A stretch of DNA of 64,000 nucleotides from Lethocerus indicus (taxonomy: Eukaryota; Arthropoda; Insecta; Hemiptera; Belostomatidae): positions 11,160,001 to 11,224,000 of the forward strand of contig JACDQD010000004.1 of the NCBI GenBank assembly GCA_019843655.1, given 5' to 3'. The number at the start of each line of letters is the position of its first letter. Position 1 is the first letter of the stretch. Positions 13,401 through 26,028 of this stretch are shown here, piece after piece. The position numbers were made by a program, and so were the translations under genes. The notes under the pieces are model-generated. The model worked only from the letters and a program-made list of their open reading frames with translations, had not been told where the DNA came from and searched no databases.

Positions 13401-16189
13401 AAAACTGGACGCACAGCGAGATGCACTGTCGAACAATACACTTTTCAAGCACGCCACAGGCCACAATAGCCTTATTACGCCTCTAATGTAAGGAATGTTT
13501 GAAAAAAAAAATTATTCATCCTCAAAAATCACCGTCCCTGAAAACGAACAGAGGAAGGATTCATTTAGTTTGATTTAATTTGATTAAAAGGATAAATTTG
13601 AGGGTTGTAATTATATCCAATAACTTCCATTCAATATAGTTATGAAATAAAAACACCAAAACATACAAAATAAATGTGTCTTTTATTAACAACAAATTTT
13701 AAACACAATCACTATTTTAATAATCAGAAATCGTAGTAATGGAAGAATAATAATGCACCGTTCAATAACATCGAAAATAGCCACATTTTTGTTGGATATG
13801 GCTGCTATTAAAAGTAGGGCAAGACGTCCTATTTATTTTAATTAATTACCTGCTTTCTCTCGAATAATGTCTCTGTAATGTGTAGAAATTGACTTTTGAC
13901 TATTTTGTATTTATGATTTTTATTAAATATAAGGTTTTTTTCTATATACTATAAGAGTATATCGATCGTGGGCTGAAGAATAGTGTTTTGAGAGTTGTTG
14001 AAGAGCCGCGGGGATTTGGGGCGGCGTACTCCGTCCTCTCGGGTTCATTATATTCGACGCCCAGTTATTTGTAGTTTGTTAGGTTCCACCGTAATTATTT
14101 GGGACCCATTGTTTTGAAGACAGCCTGCTCCCGGCATCCGCTCACCGCCTCCATTCTCTCCAGGGCCCAGCCCAAGATTAGTTTACAACAGTTTAATCTT
14201 TTCTTCAACGTTAACCGAGGTTCGCCCATACTTCTAAAACACCATTGGATTTGTGCACCACAAGTGCAAAACAGTTTCCGAAAATATGTTGGCCGGTAAT
14301 ACGTTAATAACGGCCGCATTATTAATATAATATTAAGAATAATTCTTTCTGTTTTCACTTCCTTTTAAAGGGCACTAATAATAGTATAAACTCACAAAGC
14401 GAGTAATTAAAGTACGTCTCATAAAAAAGAAACGTGATACCTGCGAACCACCAAACATCCCTAAATAAGCAGCTTGACCTAACCCCCACCGATCGATAAA
14501 GAATACGAACATTCCCATATCGTAAGAACAACAACAACAACGGAAGAACAAACAAGACCACTTCCATAGCAAAAGGGCAATGGCAGGCCAAACATGCGCA
14601 CAGGCAACCGATAATGAGTCACCACCCAACTAACGAAAAAACTACTGATGGTGATGGCTAGCAGCTGAAACTAGTCTACAAAAAGATCAAAAGGAGACAG
14701 AAGATCGAAAGAGTTCTTGTATATAAATATGTACTCTGAAAAGTACAGCGAAGATTGTAGAATGAACAGCTGTTTGGGCATGATGAGAAGTCCTAAGAAA
14801 ATTCAATTTTGCGGTTGAAAAGATAATGGGGTTAACCTTTTTCATTTTCAGCCTTTTAAAAAACAATATAGCTGCATTAGAATCTTATCTCGGGGGAATT
14901 TAGCGGAGCGCGAGCAAGGGGGAAGTAAATTTGGGGATGGTAATCCAAAGGGGGTTCTTCTGGCTTTACCGTTAATGTCTCCATTACAATTAACATAGGT
15001 CCCTATTAGTCAGAACCAGGGGCCGACAAATCTTCTCAGCTTGGACTTTTACGACCGGATTTGTTTGGTTGCCGAGCAATTTAAACAACCGAATCGGACC
15101 TCTATTAATTGTTCCGCAGTGCATTTGGGATTAGTCAGACTCCCCAGATAGTCCACTAATGCTTCTTATACAACACCGATCACTTTAAAGACGTCTTGCG
15201 ATATTAAAAATAAAAAATAACTAGAGGAAAAGTAAAAATCCTAGGAATATTGCCGCAGTACCATACTCGACAGCTTATTTTCTATTAGGTTGAGTTTTTT
15301 GTCCAAAGTATAACATTTCTGAGTGATCTCAAGTCCACCAATTTTATATCTTACCACCACTCAAGGCATGCTTTCAGTCCTTAATTCAAAATAAGGTCAA
15401 TCCAGTTGTTTTTTCTCCCTTTTTCTAATGTTTCTTCCTTTTTACCTGTAGTTTGTCAGAAAGTTACGTAGTTCACAGTATTAAGGAAAGCTGTCGCTGC
15501 AATAACAAGCAATATGGCACTTTTCAAATTTACTATATTCATGTACTATAAATTGCTAAATAGTCTAAATAAAAATAATAACGTGCGTTACTTTCAGAAC
15601 CAACTGCTGGGAATATGTTGTTTGCCCACCGTGATAAAAATAGGTCGTATATTTCCATTATATCAGAAAATTATGACAAGAAAAATAAATTTGAACACTG
15701 AAAGGATAATTTCGTTACACATTCGTTTCAGATCAGGTGCATGCAGCACAGATCACATAGTTGAAATAGTTTCATTGGCGAATAAGCCATGTAAATGCCA
15801 TGTATATGATAGGTTTTTCCATTTAATGTCGACTAACAGTTCTTGTCTGAATGGCATATTGAAATTCCATTATATTTTCGTGGGAAATACGAACGGACAG
15901 TAAATATGAACAATAATTCGTGGGGCAATATCGGATACGCCTCCAACCAGATATGATTATAGGTTTTCCCCGTTGGAAGCGGGGAAAGACATTATATCGG
16001 ATTCCTTTGGAGGCGGGAACGCACCGAACACTCCCGCGAACAGAACGGGAATAAATAAATATCGGAGAAACCGTCGGCTGGAAGTAAGATTGGGGAGCCG
16101 GTGGGTATAGCCAGCCTTCTGCCGCCCCCGGCCCGGTTGTTACCCTGCTCGCTCTCTCATGAAATACGGCTGTTATGCTCCCGGTCTCA
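7492..16189. other. Intergenic DNA
   Basis: Alternating AT-rich DNA and GC islands, roughly 8770-9090, 9770-10280, 10560-10750, 11510-11760, 12455-12640, 14000-14180 and 15900-16189. A T13 run lies at 10974-10986. Octamers occur at 8967 and 13024. The largest open frame, 15514-15903 (129 codons, plus), has no recognisable motif and ordinary AT-rich codon use. No RNA gene was seen. Confidence 0.65.
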
Positions 16190-16220
16190 GACACACACAC
16201 ACACACACACACACGCACAC
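16190..16220. repeat. (CA)n microsatellite
   Basis: About 12 CA units (16190-16214), then a G-interrupted CACAC. Reading frames running through it on either strand are repeat artefacts. Confidence 0.95.
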
Positions 16221-17165
16221 TCCCTTTCTGGAATAGGCACGGGGATGGAATAAGAACGGGCGGAGAAGAGCGCCCGACGCAAATCTGTACACAGGCTCGT
16301 CTCTCGAGGCCGCGCAGATTGGAACTGCAGCGCAGAACCAGAAGATTCGCGCTGTACTGATGTATTGGGATGAGGGATATCCATTAACTTCGGGGAACCG
16401 TGAGAATGGACCTGCCCGGTAGGGGGCAGCCGCAACCGAAAACCTTCGGCGGATTTGTGGTTAGGTTATGATAGGCGTAATTGATGCTTTGACAACGTTT
16501 TATAAGAAGTAGGATAACGCATTACCGTTTTCCCGTCTATATAGTAAAACATGAGACACAAAAATATGACAAATTCGCCGAAGCGTACTAAAATTCGCAG
16601 AAACTGTGATATAAATAATTATTTAATATATGCTACAATAATACGTTGTATTCGTATAAAATATCGTCTCAGGATATTATAATTAAAAATATTAAAAACC
16701 GTTCCGCTGGATAATGCTCCTCGGTCATTCTATATTTAGGTCTTGTAGATTAGAGGGAACTAGACGGGTCGAAATTACGTATTCTATCGGTGTCCTGTCG
16801 GCAGGGAGAAGGTCAAAGGTTTGTGTTTTCAGTTTTCGGCGTTCCGAGCGTAGCGCATATTTGAAATAGGGCGGGGGGCGGCCGCCGCTTGTTTGCAGTC
16901 GATTCAGAGGGAGTGTTTCTGGCCGTGGCTCAATCAGCCCATTGTCTGGAGGGACCACTGTTTTTGAACTGTCCGATAATTAAAACCGTCCTCATCCTCC
17001 GGCTCCCGTCCCATCAGGCGTCAAGCTTACAAATAGGTCCCTTGAATCACTGAAGGATAGGCTTTATTTAAGAACCGCACAGAATTATTGTCAAACGGAA
17101 ATTTTATCAAAGTTTGTAACATCGTCATTAAAATATGTTCTCTAAGCGCTGTTGTTTTGTAAAGT
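16221..17165. other. Intergenic DNA upstream of the Jockey insertion
   Basis: The continuation of a GC-rich island to about 16440, AT-rich DNA, then a second island at 16790-17000. Nothing gene-like was recognised. Confidence 0.6.
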
Positions 17166-17190
17166 ATAACTATATATATATATATATATA
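17166..17190. repeat. Target-site duplication, left copy (ATAAC + TA repeat)
   Basis: ATAAC followed by a (TA)n run abuts the A-tail side of the Jockey fragment. It matches the right copy at 17630-17648 over 19 bases, with extra TA units here. Confidence 0.75.
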
Positions 17191-17629
17191 TTTTTTTTAA
17201 CTTTATTTATTTTGTACTATCAACTGTTACAGTTATATGTACAATGGCGGTTGTTTGGGTGATTGGACTTGTTTAACTTGTATAAAGACGCCATCCAGTG
17301 ATGGTACTTTTGGCTTGTCTCAGTCCTACAGGAAATCTCTGGGCCAGTGGCGTTTAACCGTCGTGGTGGGGATAGTGGATGGGTAAAAGCGGAAAGGGAC
17401 TGAACGAGCGGGTTTGGATGTGGAAGGAGGCGGGAGTGGAATTTGAGGAAGCGTGATTTTGCGACTTCGTCGACTGTCGGTATGTTGAGGTCATTATGGA
17501 TTGTTTGGTTAGAAACATACCGGGGAGCATTAAGGATGGTACGAAGGACTTTTGATTGGAATCTCTGGACGCGGGCGATGTTGGATTTCTTAGCAGAACC
17601 CCATAGCTCTATTCCGTAAGTCCATGTCG
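17191..17629 (-). mobile_element. Jockey-clade non-LTR retrotransposon, 5'-truncated 3' end
   Basis: Read on the minus strand from 17629, the DNA encodes the C-terminal end of a Jockey-type reverse transcriptase ORF. It begins TWTYGIELWG, continues with RFQSKVLRTILNAPRYV, then DLNIPTV, and later HPNPLV and SPPRRL. A one-base loss just after RRL shifts the frame; in the restored reading the usual WPRD-type ending and a TAG stop are visible. A 3' UTR with AATAAATAAAG and an eight-base A tract (T at 17191-17198) follows. The insert is flanked by duplications of ATAAC(TA)n, as expected of target-primed reverse transcription. Roughly the last 110 codons remain, so it cannot move by itself. Confidence 0.9.
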
Positions 17630-17648
17630 ATAACTATATATATATATA
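17630..17648. repeat. Target-site duplication, right copy
   Basis: ATAACTATATATATATATA abuts the truncated 5' side of the Jockey fragment and repeats the left flank. The length difference between copies is explained by slippage of the TA repeat. Confidence 0.75.
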
Positions 17649-20494
17649 CGTAATTTTTAAGAAAATATCCAATCTGCGTGTATAAATATTATTCCTTGTG
17701 ACAAGTATAACTAAGAATCTCTGTTATTGGTATTAACTAATCAGCTATATTTATAAAGCTCTATTATTTTATAACACGAAAAGCGATTGAAATGATGACA
17801 CTATTACATGAATACAGTCAATAAAATCGCCCTATACGTTGAATACATTTTTAAACATCGTATGGAAATAAGAAAATAGAGACAGTCCTGCCATATAATG
17901 AAAATTACTCTTTCATATTTGTAAGAATTCCACGAAAAAAAATAAAAAAATAATTATTTCAATTACAGTTTTAATCATGCACGAATATTTAAAAGTGTAA
18001 TTTCTATTGGTTTCAGGTATTTTTCAAAACTGGATTCGTGATGAAGCATGAAGATTTTTCAATACGTGGCAAAGTGAAGACTCGTGAATGTGTCTATTCT
18101 AAGTGTAAAACATAATGTCCGTTTTTCCGAGAGGTGAAAACGGGTGCTCAAAGGGTACACATAACGCTTCTACTTGTACTTTTCGCTCCCGAAATTCACA
18201 AGGGTAAATAATTATAGTTCTACTCCTCATTATTAAGTTGGGGACTAACATCATGATGTAAATATTCGCCGAATATGAAGCAGTACATAAGAACAATACG
18301 TACGAACTAAACAAGTGAATTTTTCGTAAGTGATTTTCAGCATTCTTTCAAAATCCAAATTATCATGAGGTATACTTTCATAAGATATTATGAAAATTGC
18401 AGATGTTTTTATGGTCAGATACTTGTAGGTGTGACGAGAAAAAGGATGTTGAATTTGTTGCGCCATTTTTCCAATTAGGAATTAATTTTCTCTTCCAAAG
18501 AACCAAGTTCCCTTTTCGAAGTACCGAAGTGTGCCCAACAAATAAGAGCTTAGAGGAAAGTTTAATTGAAATGAAGGAATTCATCCTTGGATAGTTAAAC
18601 CGAAAAATATGGTAATTCGTGCCGTCAGGGGGGGGGGTGCCTTTTAAAACAAACAATCCCGAAGCGAAAGAAGCTTAGGGAAAAAAAACATTGTCAGGAT
18701 ATGAGCAATATGAGCCTGTTGCGAGGAAAATAATAGCTATGTAAATTGAGGACTCTTTTGCGTTTACTTGTAAGGGAGTCTCCTTTAAATTCAATTCACG
18801 AACTGGGGCTTCAATGGGCAGCGCATGTTAAAAAGCCCCATCCCGCCGCCTTCCACTCTCCACGTATAGTATTGTGTACGAACGCTTCGAGTATTGCTGA
18901 ATTTTCGCACAATTTTCCTCGGTATAAACTGGGCGTGGAAAATCGAACTTTTCACGAATTGTTCTGGAATATTCAAACCGATAGGATTTCTCGGAAAACC
19001 CACAAAAGGAACTGCGGAATGTTTCGAATATATTAAATCATATACGATTCATTTATTATCAGTGGGTGCATTGATTTTCACTGAAAAGTAACCATTGTTG
19101 GCTTTACTGTTATTAAAACAATGTTGCGTATGGACTGTTCGGGCAATTAATATTTTTACAATTTAACAAATCGATACATTTTCGAAAATAATTCTTTGCA
19201 ATTAAAATAAAAGCATAAGGCGTCGCGAATACAATAAAATTTCATTTGGAGTAAAATGTAGAAACAGCGATATTCATTGTTACTCTCATATTAGACTTAT
19301 CAAGGACCGCATATTGTTTTGGATAGAAAATTATGTTTATGTTAAAATATCATTGTTTTTAGTTGACACCTGAGCACCCGAGGTGTAGTGAACGTAGCAA
19401 TATACATTACTAAAATTATTATTATTAAAAGTAAATTATTTTTAATGGGAAACCTAACTGGGAGTCCATACCGACACATCTAAATTGGAGGATGCTTGGA
19501 GAGGACGCTTCATCGGTAATCGGTATGCGAAGTGCCTCACTAATTTACTGATGGAATTCAAATGACAATGGGGAGAAGCCGAAATTGGTCTGGCATTAAT
19601 TAACTACAGGCAACGGACGGTCCTACAAGTAAACAATATTCAAAATTTCGCGATCCCAGAAACAATTTTTTGTTCAACAATTATTTGAATTACTGCGGTT
19701 ATTCGTGTTAAGCTTTATTTTACAACATTAAATCCCCGAGCTTAATTATTACAAGAGCCTGAGAAACTAATATCTGCATGCATGATATGTTCATTCCATC
19801 TGGAATATTGTACCTCCTGTCGTTTCAAGTATGATCAAATTAAGGGCGTTTAAAGTTTGTACATTGGACTAAGAATTGGCTGGCAATTCATCACCACGTT
19901 TCGCGAACTATAGGCTGAAGCCCTATTGATATAAATTGTGTCGGTCATCCTGGAGCATGCAGAAGCGTCCGGTTTTACGCCTCCCTGTCGGAATTGTGGA
20001 ATCGCGATCGGGAAGAAAATATTTTATGAACAGAATTTTTTACAGATTAAACATCACAATAGCTGTCCGTCCCTTGTTGTGCGCCAAAGTGTTTTTTGTA
20101 CTCGTTTCATGAGTGAGTGGGGGCGAGAAAATGGGGAACGCCCATCGGATGCGAAATACATACAAAAAAGGCCGGCAGAAAGGAACGTGGAATTAAATTT
20201 AGAGCAGAATATAGAACAGAGAGATATGCCGTGGCTATTTTTTTCTTAGAGTCTTCATAATCTCGTTTCGACTCCGGTCGAGTTAATCAGTTTTGCTCGC
20301 AAAAGAATTCCCATTAATCATTATTTAATTCGCGTAGGTAGGATCTGCAATACGCCACGTTTGTTTTTTATTTTTCGAATTAAGAAAGGGTAAATATTCT
20401 TTTATAAGCAATATTCAATTAGTATTACTAGAAAGTGCACCTGAAGGTAGAATAATGTCGAGTATAACAGGGATATAATTAATTTTTACTTTGA

Positions 20495-20524
20495 AAAATT
20501 TCTAAGAATTTTTTTAGAAATTTT
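20495..20524. repeat. 11-bp AT-rich inverted repeat, 8-nt loop
   Basis: AAAATTTCTAA (20495-20505) pairs exactly with TTAGAAATTTT (20514-20524). AT-rich, so plausible by chance. Confidence 0.6.
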
Positions 20525-21671
20525 AGACAATTGTACCGCTGGAGTAATATTAAATCAGGATTAAATCTTTAATCCACGATTAGACAACGTTTCTTAAATT
20601 ACGGAATGAATTTCGACCGTGGTATGAGAATGCAGTTTACATACTTATTTTTCAACCGCATACCGCATAGATAAATTATCTAGTCACATCACCCTGTGAT
20701 ACAAATGGTGCTGTTTTAATTGTGGTTTTACTGTTGCAGGAGACATTTTTTTATTGATCTCGACATCACTGAGGGAGCCTGTAACGTATTTAATAAAGCG
20801 TGTTGAAACAAATAATCACGATCCCGTAACAAGTTGCAGCAGTAAGCCTGCTTGTTAACACAGGTCTTGAAATCGATTAGATGTTTTCGGGCTGCAGATG
20901 AGTCCGGGTAGTGGGGTGCATTTTGTTCTTTTGGTTGGGAGCGCATTAAGAAGAACAAGAAGAAGTGTCTTTAGGACGGTGCCATGCGTTTTGTTGTCAC
21001 TGTGCGGAGTCAGTGAAAAGAAGCCGTAGCCGGGCCTCTGGCGGGGCCTACTAATTGCAAACCCCCGATGCATTATGCATCAGCTTCAACGTTTTTTGAC
21101 CTCCCCTAACGCCTCCCTTAGTCAACGTCCTGTCGTCTTTCCGGGCTCAACTAATTACGGAGTAAGTCCGAGAGCTCCAACCCCATACCATCGCGACACT
21201 AAATTTCAATACAAGAGGTTGCAATTTTACAGTATAATCAACGCCGAACAGACGCGGTAATTACTTTGGAACGATTCCTCTACTTCCATTGTCGTTAACG
21301 AATCACGTCGGCACATATTTTTATATTTCTTTAAAATTATTAATCCCGCCATAATTTTCTGGTTGGTTTATCGACACAATATAAGTGATACATTCAAATA
21401 ATTTAAATAACCGCGCATTTCTCCAGTCTATTTATTGATACTTCAAAAACTCTATTTGAGTTTACACAGCATTTAAGAATGTACCTGCAAAAATGTGGCA
21501 CCAATTGTGACAAGCTTCTGTCACTGTGTATTTAATTATGTGGTTCTTACTTGGGATGTGGGCATCTTATAAGGTCGTGATATCCTTATTTGGTTGTTTC
21601 CTTGATTCCATCGTCTTTCGGACGGTTTATGAGGTGTTGTCGGGTCTTTATGCGCGAGATATTTTTTTCTC

Positions 21672-21702
21672 GGCTAGAGAAAGAGAAAGGGAAAGGGGGA
21701 GG
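21672..21702. repeat. Purine-rich GAAAG/GGGA tract
   Basis: An imperfect run of AGAGAAAG, GAAAGG and GGGAGG words on the plus strand at the edge of a GC-rich island. It has G-quadruplex-like spacing of G runs. Confidence 0.7.
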
Positions 21703-22456
21703 GGAGTGCTAGGTTGGGAAAGACGGCCGGGAAGAGGGAGTGGGTCGGCAGGAGAGGAAATGGGGCCAATTAATGGAGCCGTCCAATTTGTAGGGGGCGT
21801 TTGTCCCCACGCCCCCGGGCCCCGCCCCGGCCCCCAGCTACGGCCCCGGCTCCGGCCCAGTCGCGAATTTCCATTTGCGCTTAATTAAGATTCAAACGGG
21901 TCGAGGGAAAGGGGCAAATAATACGGGCCCCGCCCACAACTCCACGCCACCAGTGATCACCCCTCGAAAATCACTCCCAACCGATTCCATCCTGCCCAAT
22001 TGAGAGCGATTGATCCGGAAAACAGCGAGGCATTATGTTTTACAAGTTTTTTAGAAATTAAGTATACGATTCGGACATTCGGGTAGAAAGTCGATTTTAC
22101 CAGGACGCTGGAAAGACTCAACATTAATTTTGTGACAATGAAGTTTTAAATAAAGTACCTTTCTACTTTATTAATTAATATTAATTATGTCATAGATAAT
22201 ATTATGATCGAAAATAATATAATCCATTGAAACAAACACCATCTATCAAGTATCTAACAGGCTAATGAATGCTGACGATAAGCTTATATATTATTAACGG
22301 TGTCCTACTAACGACAGCGAGAATGCGTACCTAGTGAAGCACAGAGAGTGAGGGGGGACGCCTTTATGCGCGTTCGAGGCCTAATTGGTCCCCGTTCACG
22401 GCGGGTGGAGTGGAGACCGACAAGGCAGCCGAGTATATTATAGGGCGGGAGGATTT

Positions 22457-22519
22457 GAGGTGAAACACGAGGTGGAAGTAGAATAGGGAGGAGCCCAGGG
22501 ACCTATAACGTATGCAAAT
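22457..22519. promoter_or_regulatory. Candidate regulatory island A (octamer-containing)
   Basis: In order: GAGGTGAAACACG (22457-22469), GGAAGTAG (22474-22481) and ATGCAAAT (22512-22519) within a GC-rich block (22370-22760). The same three words in the same order occur at 45936-46067. No gene is evident. Confidence 0.25.
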
Positions 22520-23168
22520 GGGCGAGTCCAATTGAAAGCGAGGATCTATTTGAACAGTGGGGCTTTATTAAGCTCTTTTCGCACCTACTCGCGTTCGGCA
22601 CTTATTACGCGGAACGAGTTCCAAGACAATACCGTCCCGGTCCCTTCAAAGGGCCCTGGCGCCGCTCTTTAACATGCACTGTCCATTAAAACCCTTTTCC
22701 CAAATCGAATTCCAAAACGAACCACACTGGCTCGCAGCCAAACATATACCGCTCCCCGTATTCCTTCCTGAATTAGAAACGTCTTACACTGGGGCTCAAG
22801 CAACCTCTATAAATGATGTATGTCTACACTAAGAAGTAGATTTATTTTTCGGATCCCTATTTAAATATCTCCCACGTTCCAATCGTACCATTCGCATAAT
22901 ATTTGGAACGAAACAAATTAACATTATAAACGGCCGTCAATGTTTATTTCCTCTATTTTCTGGATTATTTAAAAAAAATATAATTACACCGAACAAAAAT
23001 GAGTTTGGAATAATTACCAGATAATATATTTGTCATTTGAAATTCCATGTATGAATTAATGGAAAATTATTAGATCCCCTTAGTTTGGGAAGCACTTTCT
23101 CCTTCGTTTAATCTTCATACTAAAAAGATTTTATTTATACATTTTCTGTAACTAAATTGAATTATTTA

Positions 23169-23209
23169 CTTAAGGTTATTTTATTATAGGTTCTTAAGAT
23201 TATTTTATT
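23169..23209. repeat. Short tandem duplication, period 24
   Basis: CTTAAGGTTATTTTATT at 23169-23185 recurs at 23193-23209 with one mismatch (G to A). A local duplication in AT-rich DNA. Confidence 0.75.
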
Positions 23210-25977
23210 CTCCGTCTGCCTCCCAAAATACATTCAAAGTGAAATATTGTTAGAATTTTTAACAGAAATTTCATACACTGTCGGTATGAGAGTATGTATG
23301 AAATATTCACAAAATCGGGAAATTCGAGATTCGGGTTGGCTGATATTTAACAGGAATACGAACGGAATTCGTTCGCAGACAAAGTACCAAATGCCGGAAA
23401 TTAAAAACCCTTTTTATGTGCCCTGAGTATGACACGGCCCGCATATGATCCCATCTATCAAACGTCCGAACATTTATAAAAGCATAAAACATGTGTTTTT
23501 ACGGTGTTTAGTATTTGGTCCCCACATTCAGTACACAGCAGGACTTACCGTATTCCCAGGTGAACGTAAATTGTTGAATTCTAGTTAGGTTGGTCGATAA
23601 TTATTTTAAAGTACCCACATTATTCTGGGTCAAGGATTGTGACCAGGTAATGGAACAATATTGATGTTAAAACTCATTCAGTAGTCAAGAGGTTCTATGA
23701 ACAGTTTATTTTGGTTCTTAATATGTTTTCGTAATTAATTAAAAAGAAATGCAATAAAAAAATAAGAACTTAATAAGAACGCTACCGATTTCACCGGACC
23801 CAAGATAAGTACGGAATGAATACAATACCGTTGGGTACTTGAAAAAACGGTACAGTTAAAAATAAAGTGAGTCCTTTTTTCGGATTTTAGTTGTTTCATT
23901 ATTTATCCCCGATTATTTATACAGCCTAAAAAATAAAAACGTCCATTATTTACCGTTTGACATACATAAAATAAATAATTATTTTCCGAAATCCAAATCG
24001 GCTTTGTAATATGTCATTAAAATTCGGCCAGCCTTCACAAAAAGTATTAATCGCGGGATATAAATTAAAACGGATAATGGACTAACGGATTGGTTGGCCT
24101 CGAATTGTTGGGTTTTTGCACGGTTCTGTCGGTGGGGCCGCTAAATTAGTAGACAATTTAATTTAAACCTTGCCCTCCCCCCCCCAACCCCTACCCCGCC
24201 GCCACCACTAATGAATTCCAATTAGGGAGCCGCTAGAAACCTCATGACGCCGACAAATTTTTTATGCTCCGAACGTCAACCTCCTCTGGATTAATCGTTC
24301 CCCGGGGCCGTGTAATTGCCTCGTAATCTTGCCACCTCCAAGCCCCCGCACAACCTAATGAGGGTCCCATTAAGATTTTGTGCCGATTCACTTCGAACTC
24401 AATCGGTGATGGCCCTGCCCTGTTTGTTTTCTCTTTGACAGGATTGTCAGCTAAATTGGTCCCAGTTGGCACAAGCTTGTTAGCTGTAAGAATATTTGGG
24501 GTTTTGTTTGAACAGGTGGGTCTTAACAGTTTGCGTTTATTCCAACCCTTTAAATTACAAATCGGACGGTGTGTGTAATCGATAAAGGACGTTTATAATA
24601 CCATATATCATTAGATTTTATCGGGTATAAAGTATGTAGGGGAAGAAATTATAAAACGTTCTAGTTCAACTTGCTACGATAGTAAGTAGTAATGCTGCGA
24701 AGAATATGAAATCTCCTTGTTCGAAGAATGCATTGAATATCTACAATTCATAATTCAGATATTCCATTGCCTTCTAATATCGCTTATAGCCCTGAAAAGG
24801 AACCCTGTCCCAACGCTCTTTTTCCTTTCTTACGCTTCACTTCTTGCCTAACGCTTTCGCCGGCTTTTGGGCATCATTATTCACCCCATTTTCTCGTTTC
24901 CTTCTCCCCTCAACGGCCTATTCATTAGCCCTTTTATCTCCCTCCCTATTTCCTCAATCGCCTATAAAATTCGAATTATCCCTGTCCCTTTCAGCTCCTC
25001 TCTTCGAATGCTCCTCTTTTACCCTATCCACTCGCATCTAAGCGTGAGAACATTATTCCAGTTTACGTTTTATTTCAATTCCTTTTTAAAATTGGCAGCG
25101 CGAGTACTTCGCAAATATTACAGACTTAATGCCTTATAATGCTCAACTGTCGGAATAATTTGTTCTGAAATCAAGAAATTCCTAAACATCAGAGCAAACC
25201 GTAAGGGTCTTGTTACGGGAAATTTAAATTATTCCATAAAGAGAAAGACGAACAAAATAAAGTAAGAGAATGATTAATTACAGAAAAATTCCTGACAGGA
25301 CATATTAGGATAACACAAATTTTGCTTAATTTACATCAAGTTTCACATTCAGCCCAATACATAAGTATTCTTTCTTCTGAAAAGCACCCAAAAAAAAAAT
25401 TAATTCTTCCCACAATTGTAAATTTTAATTTTTGTTATATAGTAATATGAATATAAATCGGTTAACCTCATTATCTTAATGCATGCATCTTGATGTATTA
25501 TATCCACTGAAATGTATTCATCTTGCTTTTTGGAGTTTAGAGTAAACTTTAACAATAAGAAATAAATTCAGAATACCGAGAAGTAACAATGTTTCTTTGC
25601 TTAGTCTTTCTTGAAAGGTTTTTTAAGTTTGATTAGGTTAAGTCGAAAATGTTAGCCTACTCAGTTTGTTTGTTTGTGCAGTTAGTTTATTTGTAAATTC
25701 CTATAAGAATGCAAATCTAATTTTAAAATGCACATAAGGTTAAAACTACAGTCGCATAAGTCTAAAATTCCCCAAGAGACAAGGTGGTAGCCGGTGTACG
25801 CAAGTTTTCGAAGGGACGAATTAAATAGAATTGGGATGATCATTAGGGTAGGGAGAGGAAAGGAAGGGCGGAAGGAGAAAGGTTGATTAGGGGCCGAAAC
25901 TCGACTGTTGGGATTGCCAGTAATGGCTTCCATTTCCCGGCCCTCCTCTCGGACAATTTAGACCCAATTTCAATAAG

Positions 25978-26028
25978 TCCTCCTCCTACTCCTCCTCCTC
26001 CTCCTCCTCCGACTCCCCCTCCTCCTCC
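25978..26028. repeat. (TCC)n microsatellite
   Basis: Interrupted TCC/CTC triplet repeat. It produces proline-rich (plus) and glycine-rich (minus) open frames that are artefacts. Confidence 0.95.

Larger units (their letters stand above)
17649..25977. other. Intergenic DNA
   Basis: AT-rich to about 20900, with G10 at 18628-18637. GC islands lie at about 21000-21190, 21660-22010 (very GC-rich, with GC-box words), 22370-22760 and 24130-24480 (C9 at 24177-24185). An octamer lies at 25709. Open frames reach 120 codons (21526-21888) but run through low-complexity purine and GC-rich DNA. No gene recognised. Confidence 0.65.

Noticed and set aside
15514..15903. 129-codon open frame on the plus strand
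   Set aside because: No recognisable motif or domain, ordinary AT-rich composition, no splice or promoter context; length is within chance for a window this size.
16175..16435. Frames with alternating Thr-His or Cys-Val runs
   Set aside because: Translation of the (CA)n repeat.
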